Source of the DNA: Phycisphaerae bacterium | GTDB taxonomy: Bacteria > Planctomycetota > Phycisphaerae > Sedimentisphaerales > Anaerobacaceae | Length of the DNA stretch: 6,870 bases | Assembly: GCA_030609625.1 (NCBI GenBank) | Contig: JAUWBX010000104.1 | Span: 1 to 6,870, forward strand | Direction: 5' to 3' | In this document: positions 1-6,300 of the stretch, one piece after another | Position numbering within the stretch: position 1 is the first letter of the stretch | Layout: every line of letters starts with the position of its first letter | Program-made: the position numbers and the translations under genes | The notes under the pieces: generated by a model | Database searches by the model: none | Told to the model about the DNA's origin: nothing | The model's input: only the letters and a program-made list of their open reading frames with translations

Positions 1-433
1 GATTATGGACACATCCCAAAGTACCTCCGTCTTCCTCAATAATGGTAAAAGCCATTAAATCGCCATCTAAGTCATAAATATTGGCTTTCCAAATATTGGC
101 AGTTGTGCTCATACTATATATAACACTGGCTATTTTCATATAGGTTGGTCGCAGCGTGTCATATTCAAAATATGAACTGCTTTCTGTTATATACTTTATC
201 TTTATTCCCATATTATCTATCGAGGTCATTTGATGGGAATCAAACAGAAGTTTTTCCTGCCTTTCTGATATAGTGGAGCGGACAATATTAAATGTATTTT
301 GAATTAAAGTATTAGCTACTTTTCGGTTCTGCCTACTAAGGATAGCCGAGACGACGACCACTACAACAAGCATAACGGCAATAAATATCACCGGTACACC
401 TATTAGAACTTTGCTTTTTAGTGATTTTTTCAT
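1..433 (-). CDS. Membrane-anchored sensor-type protein, N-terminal part (runs off window)
   Basis: The frame is open for 144 codons from the ATG at 433-431 to the left edge, so only the N-terminus is visible. An AGGGA Shine-Dalgarno sequence (445-441) lies 7 nt upstream of the start. A short basic segment (KKSLKSK) is followed by a strongly hydrophobic helix at about residues 9-28 (VLIGVPVIF, then VMLVVVVVV). About 115 polar, soluble residues follow with no second membrane helix, including a WKANIYDLDGDLMAF segment of the kind seen in extracytoplasmic Cache/PAS-like sensor domains. One N-terminal helix followed by a periplasmic region is the usual architecture of histidine kinases, chemoreceptors and cyclic-di-GMP enzymes. 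The output domain is outside the window, so the class cannot be decided. It lies 87 bp downstream of the binding-protein gene on the same strand, which suggests co-transcription and possibly sensing of the loaded binding protein. That functional link is inference. Confidence 0.7.
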   Translation of the reverse strand, partial: MKKSLKSKVLIGVPVIFIAVMLVVVVVVSAILSRQNRKVANTLIQNTFNIVRSTISERQEKLLFDSHQMTSIDNMGIKIKYITESSSYFEYDTLRPTYMKIASVIYSMSTTANIWKANIYDLDGDLMAFTIIEEDGGTLGCVHN

Positions 434-520
434 TTGAAGGTCCCTGCTTTGGCGGTTCCGTCTAAATTTTTAGTCATATCTCATCAAAATCTTACCTTTA
501 CACATTAACATGAGCTTTTC

Positions 521-1744
521 CTAACGCCTGTCCCATGGTGGTGAAATCTTTACTTTAAACTTTGAATACTCGAAGGGATAAATAATCCGTTGCTTTCCCT
601 TCCACCACTGGAAGCACGCTGTAGGAAAAAGTGCAATCCCTTTTTCGTCATAATCGACTTTACCCATTACCGTATTAAATTCGTTGTCTAATACGGCTTG
701 GCGAACTTTAGCTGAATCCAATGTCCCAGCCTTCTCAATGGCCTGCCAAAGGATCTGGCAAACAGCATAATACATTCCGGCGCCAACTGAATGTTTTCCG
801 AACTCTTTGTAGTAACGCTTCCCCAACTCCTTGGCTTTTGGGAACGGATAATCCTCGGACCAGAATCCGTCGCAAAAAATATAGTCAGCATCTTTTCCCA
901 AAGCTTTATAGAAATCTGTTGCCCAGGTGCCTTTTAAACCTTGAAAGAATTTAACACTGAACCCCCTTTTCTTCATTTGACGCACCAGTATTACGCTTTC
1001 CGGCACATTAGCAAAAAGAATAATCGCATCCACGCCCATCGACTTGGCTTCAAAAATCTGTGAGGAGTAATCCTTGGCCTCCATTTCCATAAACTCTTGC
1101 AGAACGATTTCATATCCATATTTTTCGGCAAGTCCTACCAAGAGCTCACCTATTTGTTTACCATCAGTGCTGTCTTCCACGAAGAGAGCTAGTCTTTTAG
1201 GGCGTTGGTCCTCGGGTAAGGAGTTCCAAATTTTATAAGGCGCAGCGGCGATAGATTCTATAGTAATGAAATACATGGTACACCATTGGAAGTTATGCTT
1301 CAGGAAGTCAGGAATCCAGATAACCGTGCCATGGTAGTAGGTCTTATATTTCTCTGCTGTAATCATTCCGGGAATCACGCCCATTGCTCCCACTTGGCCA
1401 CTCAACATGAGGTCGACCTTTATTTGTGTAATCAGTTGCTCAACAGCTTCAGCTGCCTTTATAGGATCCGATTCATCATCTATCGCAACGAGCCGCACCG
1501 GAAGTTTCCTGTCGTATTCCTTTACATAGATACCGCCCTCCTTGTTAATGTCCTCCACAGCTCTGTCATAAGCCCACTTCTGCTCCGCCCCTACTAAAGA
1601 GCCAGCTCCGCTAAGGGGGAGATGTGCACCAATGAGAATTTTGGTTTTCTCATTTTCCGCTAACGCTGGCCGACCGGTCCAAACGATCAGGCTAAAAAGA
1701 CAAAAGCCCATCAGCCAGAAAACTCTGGTTATTGTTAGTTTCAT
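521..1744 (-). CDS. Periplasmic ABC-type substrate-binding protein, branched-chain amino acid (LivJ/LivK-like) family
   Basis: A 407-residue protein of the Leu/Ile/Val-binding (type I periplasmic binding protein, Peripla_BP_6) family. I start it at the ATG 1744-1742 because GGAGA (1757-1753) lies 8 nt upstream; an in-frame ATG five codons earlier overlaps that GGAG and has no site of its own. The signal peptide is clear: basic MKLTITR, a hydrophobic core (VFWLMGFCLFSLIVW), and an ALA-EN cleavage site after residue 29. The mature protein opens with ILIGAHLPLSGAGSLVG, the typical first strand and ligand loop. DDESDPIKAAEAVEQLI, the LALFVEDS segment opening lobe 2, and GVDAIILFANVPE follow in family order. 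Length is normal. The family binds amino acids, amides, urea or aromatic acids; the ligand here cannot be read from sequence, although Trp, Tyr and Phe are frequent. No permease or ATPase genes are visible nearby, so transport is not shown and a sensory role is possible. Confidence 0.9.
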   Translation of the reverse strand: MKLTITRVFWLMGFCLFSLIVWTGRPALAENEKTKILIGAHLPLSGAGSLVGAEQKWAYDRAVEDINKEGGIYVKEYDRKLPVRLVAIDDESDPIKAAEAVEQLITQIKVDLMLSGQVGAMGVIPGMITAEKYKTYYHGTVIWIPDFLKHNFQWCTMYFITIESIAAAPYKIWNSLPEDQRPKRLALFVEDSTDGKQIGELLVGLAEKYGYEIVLQEFMEMEAKDYSSQIFEAKSMGVDAIILFANVPESVILVRQMKKRGFSVKFFQGLKGTWATDFYKALGKDADYIFCDGFWSEDYPFPKAKELGKRYYKEFGKHSVGAGMYYAVCQILWQAIEKAGTLDSAKVRQAVLDNEFNTVMGKVDYDEKGIALFPTACFQWWKGKQRIIYPFEYSKFKVKISPPWDRR

Positions 1745-1752
1745 TTTGATTA

Positions 1753-1757
1753 TCTCC
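1753..1757 (-). promoter_or_regulatory. Shine-Dalgarno site that sets the binding-protein start
   Basis: On the minus strand GGAGA is followed by 8 nt and then ATG (1744-1742). The longer start at 1759 would place its ATG on top of this site and has no purine-rich sequence upstream. The shorter start also puts the basic residues right at the front of the signal peptide. Confidence 0.75.
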
Positions 1758-1820
1758 ATTCAGCGAATTTCAACTTAGCAACTTCAGCACAGGTCACCGG
1801 AGACCTATCTTCTATTTCAA

Positions 1821-1847
1821 TAACCTACTCTTAGAACCTGTAGGTTA
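1821..1847. other. 8-bp perfect inverted repeat straddling the barrel-protein stop codon
   Basis: TAACCTAC (1821-1828) and GTAGGTTA (1840-1847) form an 8-bp stem with an 11-nt loop that includes the stop codon (1833-1831) of the outer-membrane gene. In the minus-strand transcript no U-run follows, so it does not look like a classic intrinsic terminator. It could stabilise or separate messages between the barrel and binding-protein genes, or be chance. A smaller 5-bp repeat (AGGTC/GACCT, 1791-1806) lies in the same gap. Confidence 0.3.
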
Positions 1848-2718
1848 CATTTATACTGCTCCAAAGTTCATCCTCAGGATTGACTGTATCTTCCATTGAT
1901 ATTTGGTAGCTAAGCGATGGTGTTATAGTCAATTTTCCTTTTGTGACGTTTGTGGTTATATTCAAGACAGCATGAGACCAATCATGGTCTATAGCGGAAC
2001 TGGCATAACCATCGTTGTAGGTTATATCACCAGACAATCTGAAGGCTTGTTTATCGCCTCCAGGCCAGAACTCAGGTATCTCAAAATCATATCCCAGACC
2101 AAAAATATGAATGAAACCTTCACATCCCCTGATATTTGAGTTGCTCTTACTGGCACCAAAATGACCAACATAATATCGCGGCGTAATATAGCCATCACCT
2201 AATGCAAAAAGCCTTGGCCCAAAAAAGGTTGAACCAATCTCCTGAGCATCATTCTTATGCCCTGGTATCTTCGGCTTGCCAAAATAGAAGTAATTTAGGC
2301 TAAAGCTGGTGGCCCAAGGTGTACCTTCCAGAAGATCTCCCGTGTAGAAACCGGCATAATTCCGCTCGACTGACCTCTCAAAGCCACCCGATAATGGATA
2401 GACATCTATAATCTTTGTGGTAAAGCCAGAGTCACCGAAGATGATAGTTCCCACAGGGAGAAAGGCACCGTGGTCATCCAGCATATCCATACCACACAAC
2501 ATGTGCTTGCTTGTAAACGTACCGCTCAACTCGATAGCTATCTTCCCTTCCAATCCACGGCCGATATCCAAAATGTCAAAACCATAAAACAAACTTTTTA
2601 TTATTGGCATGGCAAGTAAATCCTGCCCCTGTCCGGTCTGCTCAACTTCTTGTGCCTGTGAGACACTTATCATCAGCAACAAAAACATACCGATGAGGAA
2701 AAGCTTTTTTACTCTAAT
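1831..2718 (-). CDS. Predicted outer-membrane beta-barrel protein, rare ATT start proposed
   Basis: From the proposed ATT at 2718-2716 the protein has 295 residues. It begins MRVKKLFLIG then MFLLLMISVSQA and QEV, an ideal signal peptide (basic n-region, hydrophobic core, SQA cleavage after residue 22). The first in-frame ATG (2688-2686) gives 285 residues but loses the basic n-region and has no Shine-Dalgarno. ATT at 2718 has AAGGA 8 nt upstream. No in-frame ATG, GTG or TTG lies between 2688 and the upstream stop at 2811-2809. The mature part is rich in Gly, Tyr and Phe with alternating hydrophobic strands, for example residues near FIHIFGLGYDFEI, AFRLSGDITYND and LTITPSLSYQIS. It ends WSSINVTYRF, with terminal Phe, the signature recognised by the barrel assembly machinery. 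I do not recognise a named family; it resembles small porin-like or phenol-degradation-type (MetA) barrels only in general style. It sits upstream of the binding-protein gene with an 86-bp gap. Confidence 0.75.
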   Translation of the reverse strand: MRVKKLFLIGMFLLLMISVSQAQEVEQTGQGQDLLAMPIIKSLFYGFDILDIGRGLEGKIAIELSGTFTSKHMLCGMDMLDDHGAFLPVGTIIFGDSGFTTKIIDVYPLSGGFERSVERNYAGFYTGDLLEGTPWATSFSLNYFYFGKPKIPGHKNDAQEIGSTFFGPRLFALGDGYITPRYYVGHFGASKSNSNIRGCEGFIHIFGLGYDFEIPEFWPGGDKQAFRLSGDITYNDGYASSAIDHDWSHAVLNITTNVTKGKLTITPSLSYQISMEDTVNPEDELWSSINVTYRF

Positions 2719-2770
2719 AATTATTTTCCTTGAAAATTGTAGATGGAAACTTACTTTTTTCCTTTGACAA
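2714..2770 (-). CDS. Possible 18-residue leader ORF ahead of the barrel gene
   Basis: Inside the remnant, in the same frame, a TTG (2770-2768) has a strong GGAGG (2783-2779) 8 nt upstream. Initiation there would give MSKEKSKFPSTIFKENNY, ending at the TAG that overlaps the ATT start of the barrel gene. It could act as a short translated leader that delivers ribosomes to the ATT codon. The alternative is that GGAGG is merely Glu codon sequence (GAG GAA) of the longer ancestral gene. Confidence 0.25.
   Translation of the reverse strand: MSKEKSKFPSTIFKENNY
2727..2731 (-). promoter_or_regulatory. Shine-Dalgarno site supporting the ATT start of the barrel gene
   Basis: AAGGA on the minus strand is 8 nt before the ATT at 2718-2716. 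The stop codon TAG of the upstream reading frame (2716-2714) overlaps this ATT by one base, an arrangement typical of translational coupling. Confidence 0.5.
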
Positions 2771-2974
2771 TATTGATTCCTCCGTGAAGTTTCTGTAGCT
2801 GTTATTTTTCACATCTTGACTAATGTTAGTGAGACTGTAATTATCTAACCACAGAATACCCCTACCTGTATCGTATTGCACTCCAACTGTTTCAATGAGA
2901 TTTTCGTCTGTATCATAGGTCTGTTTAACCAGGATATTCCTGGGTTTGTCATTCGGAAAGCCCAGTTGCCACCT

Positions 2975-3061
2975 CAGAAGACAGATGACAGATGACAGAT
3001 GACAGATGACAGAAGACGGAGGACAGAAGACAGACTTTTGACTTCCGACTTTTGTCTTCTG
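2975..3061. repeat. Heptanucleotide repeat element with 9-bp terminal inverted repeats
   Basis: From 2980 to 3035 the plus strand is eight consecutive 7-mers in strict register: GACAGAT four times, then GACAGAA, GACGGAG, GACAGAA, GACAGAC. A second, shifted heptad tract follows (GACTTTT 3033-3039, GACTTCC 3040-3046, GACTTTT 3047-3053, GTCTTCT 3054-3060). The outer ends, CAGAAGACA (2975-2983) and TGTCTTCTG (3053-3061), are perfect 9-bp inverted repeats. Frames through it read as low-complexity Arg/Asp/Thr peptides and are not genes. The short heptad style recalls the tandemly repeated heptamers described in cyanobacteria. From memory, similar tracts are common in planctomycete and other environmental genomes. 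Confidence 0.85.
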
Positions 3062-3206
3062 CTTATAGACTGGTCCAAATTCCCGGCATCATTATGTTGC
3101 TCCAACTGTGATACCAGGTTTTTAGAGCATTCCGGACCCAGGAATACCTTGCCCTGCGGGACTGTCCCTGGTTTTATACAAAAAACACCTCAACTAACTT
3201 CATCTA
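3062..3206. other. Unexplained non-coding block between heptad element and carB promoter
   Basis: No gene is supported here on either strand. The block contains the palindrome GGGACTGTCCC (3158-3168), a nearby CCCTGCGGG (3152-3160), and short inverted arms CCAGG (3138-3142) and CCTGG (3167-3171). A minus-strand frame with no start codon (roughly 3190-3062) reads PGTVPQGKVFLGPECSKNL and then LEQHNDAGNLDQSISRR before running into the heptads. That looks mildly protein-like and may be another decayed fragment. Confidence 0.3.
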
Positions 3207-3235
3207 TTGACAGTTCATACCTGCTTCGATACAAT
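3207..3235 (+). promoter_or_regulatory. Near-consensus sigma70-type promoter for carB
   Basis: TTGACA (3207-3212), a 17-bp spacer and TACAAT (3230-3235) match the vegetative promoter consensus at 11 of 12 positions with optimal spacing. Transcription would begin near 3242, giving a leader of about 64 nt before the carB ATG at 3306. The leader is short and shows no convincing terminator/antiterminator pair, so no attenuator or riboswitch is apparent. If right, this also rules out the longer carB frame starting at 3207. Confidence 0.65.
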
Positions 3236-3263
3236 CCGCTCAAAATATAAGACATTGATGTTC

Positions 3264-3305
3264 GTCGAGTATCGAGAATCGAGGTTCAAGAAACGAGGTT
3301 CAATA
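3264..3305 (+). repeat. Heptad repeat forming the carB leader
   Basis: Six 7-bp blocks run in register and stop exactly at the base before the carB ATG: GTCGAGT, ATCGAGA, ATCGAGG, TTCAAGA, AACGAGG, TTCAATA. CGAGGTTCAA occurs twice, 14 bp apart (3280-3289, 3294-3303). The family differs from the GACAGAT element 200 bp upstream but shares the 7-bp period. Confidence 0.7.
3295..3298 (+). promoter_or_regulatory. carB Shine-Dalgarno, embedded in the heptad repeat
   Basis: GAGG lies 7 nt before the ATG at 3306-3308 and is part of the repeat block AACGAGG. It selects the start that gives MPKREDIHKV, matching the E. coli CarB N-terminus (MPKRTDI). The in-frame extension upstream to 3207 is promoter and repeat sequence. 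Confidence 0.75.
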
Positions 3306-6300
3306 ATGCCAAAACGCGAAGATATTCATAAGGTACTGATTATTGGCTCAGGCCCGATTATTATTGGCCAGGCCTGTGAATTTGATTATTCAGGCACGCA
3401 AGCGTGCAAGGCCCTTCGAAAACTGGGTTACAAAATCGTGCTTGTCAATTCCAACCCGGCAACCATCATGACCGACCCAGGTATGGCCGATGCAACGTAT
3501 ATTGAGCCGCTTAATGTCAAAACCATAGAGCAGATTATTGCAAAAGAGAAACCGGATGCGCTCCTGCCCAATCTCGGTGGACAAACAGCCCTTAACCTTT
3601 CTGCGGAATTATCACGCAGGGGTATCCTAAAAAAATACGGCGTCCAGGTTGTAGGTGTTAAGATTGACGCCATAGAGCGGGGAGAAGACCGCCAGGCATT
3701 CAAGGATACGATGAATCAACTGGGTATTGAGATGCCGAGAAGTGAGATTGCAAATAGTCTTGAGGAAGCTGAAAAATCGCTTGAGAATATCGGCTTACCC
3801 TGCGTTATACGTCCTGCTTATACAATGGGCGGAACGGGCGGCGGTCTGGTTTACAACATTGAGGAGTTCCGTACTGTTGTCAGTAGAGGCCTCTCTTACA
3901 GTCTTGTCGGGCAGGTACTTGTCGAGGAATCTGTACTCGGATGGGAAGAATTGGAGCTTGAGGTTGTTCGAGATGCCAAGAATCAGATGATCACAGTGTG
4001 CTTTATTGAGAATGTTGATGCTATGGGTGTTCATACGGGAGATTCGTATTGCACCGCTCCTATGTTGACCATAAATCCTGAGCTTCAGAAGCGTCTTCAA
4101 AAGCATTCTTATGATATTGTCGAAGCCATCGGCGTCATCGGAGGAACCAACGTTCAGTTTGCTCACGACCCAAAAACCGACCAGGTCGTCGTCATTGAAA
4201 TTAACCCGAGAACTTCACGTTCATCGGCGCTTGCTTCCAAAGCAACCGGTTTCCCTATCGCGATGGTTTCCTCCTTGTTAGCAGGCGGCTTGACTATGGA
4301 TGAGATTCCCTATTGGCGTGACGGCACACTGGAAAAATATACGCCCTCAGGAGAATATGTAGTTGTGAAGTTTGCCCGCTGGGCCTTTGAAAAATTCAGT
4401 GGCATCGAAGACAAGCTGGGCACGCAAATGCGCGCCGTCGGAGAGGTCATGAGCATTGGCAAGAACTACAAGGAAGCTTTTCAAAAGTCTATTCGGTCTC
4501 TTGAAATTAACCGTTATGGGCTCGGCTTTGCCAAGGATTTTAATAGAAAATCACCTGATGAGCTTTTGGAGCTTCTAAAAGAACCCACGAGTGAACGCCA
4601 GTTTATTATGTACGAGGCCTTGCGCAAAGGCATCAGTATTGATACGCTTTTTGAAAAGACCTATATAAAACACTGGTTTATCGAGCAGATGAAAGAGCTG
4701 GTGGAGCTTGAGGAAGAAATCTTAAAATACAAAAGCAAAAAATTGCCGGACGACCTCCTAATCCGGGCGAAAAAGGACGGATTTGCAGACAAGTACCTTG
4801 CCCAGCTCCTGAATGTTCCGGAAGAGCAGCTCAGGAAAAGACGCATCGCCCTTAATGTTGTCGAGGCCTGGGAGCCTGTTCCTGTAAGCGGCGTGGAAAA
4901 TGCCGCCTATTATTTCTCAACTTATAATGCCCCGAATAAAGTCGAAGTTAGCAACAAACGCAAGATAATGGTACTCGGCGGCGGTCCCAATCGTATCGGC
5001 CAGGGCATTGAATTTGACTATTGTTGTGTCCACGCCGCGTTTGCACTTCGAGAAGAGGGTTATGAAACCATTATGGTCAACTGTAATCCGGAGACTGTTT
5101 CCACGGATTATGACACCTCGGACAAGCTGTATTTTGAGCCGCTCACCGTGGAAGATGTCTTAAGTATTTATAATAAGGAAAAGCCCGAAGGTGTTATTGT
5201 CCAGTTCGGCGGTCAGACACCTCTCAATATCGCCGGAGAGCTGGAAGACGCCGGCGTAAAAATTATCGGCACCTCACCGGAAAAGATTGACCTTGCCGAA
5301 GACAGGGACAGGTTCCGCAAGTTAATGAAAAAGCTCGGCATCCCACAGCCGGAGTCCGGAATGGCAAGTACCCTCGATGAGGCACTTAAAATTGCAGATA
5401 AAATCGGCTACCCGTTAATGGTCAGGCCTTCCTATGTCCTTGGGGGCAGGGCGATGGAGGTCGTCCACGATGAAGAGATGCTGAAGTTTTATATGTCAAG
5501 GGCCACGGATGTCTCACCCCAAAGACCTATCTTAATTGATAAGTTTTTGGAAAACGCTATCGAAGTCGAAGCGGATGCCATTGCCGACGGCACGGACGCT
5601 TTTGTCCCTGCGATTATGGAGCATATTGAGCTTGCGGGCATCCATTCAGGTGATTCGGCTTGCGTGCTTCCGCCTGTTAGTATTCCCGAAAAGCATCTCA
5701 AAACAATCTATGAATATAACCGGAAAATCGCCATTGAGTTTAACGTAGTCGGCCTGATGAACATCCAGTATGCCATTGCCAATGACGTTGTTTATATTCT
5801 TGAGGCAAATCCGCGCGCCTCAAGGACTGTTCCGCTGGTCTCCAAGGTTTGCGGTATTTCAATGGTACGTATTGCCACGCAGCTTATGCTCGGCAAACGC
5901 ATTTCGGATATGGAATTGGAGAGATTGTCCATACCTCATTTCGGCGTCAAGGAAGCTGTATTTCCCTTTAATATGTTCCATGAAGTTGACCCTCTTTTAG
6001 GCCCTGAAATGCGCTCGACCGGCGAAGTCCTCGGCATGGCCGATTCGTTCGGACTTGCCTTTTATAAGGCCCAGGAGGCAACACAACTGCCGCTGCCCTC
6101 AGAGGGGACCGTCCTGATTACCATTTCAGAGGAAGACAAGCTTTTCGTACTGCCGGTGGCAAAACAGTTTAAAGATATCGGCTTTAATATTAAAGCTACC
6201 AAAGGGACCTGTAAATTTCTGTCCGACAATGGAATAGAATCGGAAAGTATTCTTAAAATGCCCGAAGGAAGGCCGAATATTCTTGATAGTATAAAAAATA

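Larger units (their letters stand above)
2714..2971 (-). pseudogene. 3' remnant of an unrecognised protein gene, truncated at a repeat element
   Basis: On the minus strand a frame runs from TGG at 2971-2969 to TAG at 2716-2714, giving 85 residues with protein-like composition and ordinary codons. It reads WQLGFPNDKPRNILVKQ, then YDTDENLIETVGVQYDTGRG, then ILWLDNYSLTNIS, then a hydrophilic tail ending STIFKENNY. The frame stays open to the right only through the 7-bp repeat element (2975-3061) and about 36 bp beyond, and contains no plausible start codon there, so the N-terminus is missing. I read it as the end of a gene whose front was lost or replaced when the repeat arrived. Its stop overlaps the proposed start of the barrel gene, as in an operon, which supports former or present co-expression. 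I do not recognise the family. A wholly non-coding explanation is possible but less likely. Confidence 0.45.

Noticed and set aside
1286..1597. A 103-codon plus-strand frame antisense to the binding-protein gene, and similar ones at 721-954 and 1903-2139.
   Set aside because: They are shadows of clearly coding minus-strand genes, with no ribosome sites or recognisable features.
2975..3061. A CRISPR array, because of regularly repeated short units.
   Set aside because: The units are 7 bp and contiguous with no spacers, and no cas genes are present.
2999..3250. An 83-codon plus-strand frame beginning in the heptad repeat.
   Set aside because: Its N-terminus is translated repeat (Arg/Asp/Thr-rich), the remainder crosses the carB promoter, and there is no Shine-Dalgarno.
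3200..3250. A possible leftward promoter for the minus-strand cluster (TTGAGC, 17 bp, GTATGA on the minus strand).
   Set aside because: The -10 match is poor and it would lie across the carB promoter; too weak to annotate.
3207..3305. A 33-codon N-terminal extension of carB.
   Set aside because: It begins at the TTG of the -35 box, covers promoter and heptad repeat, and is absent from E. coli CarB. The ATG at 3306 has GAGG 7 nt upstream.
3795..4166. A 123-codon minus-strand frame inside carB, and several shorter antisense or shifted frames there.
   Set aside because: All lie within the highly conserved carB sense frame and show no protein-like features or start signals.
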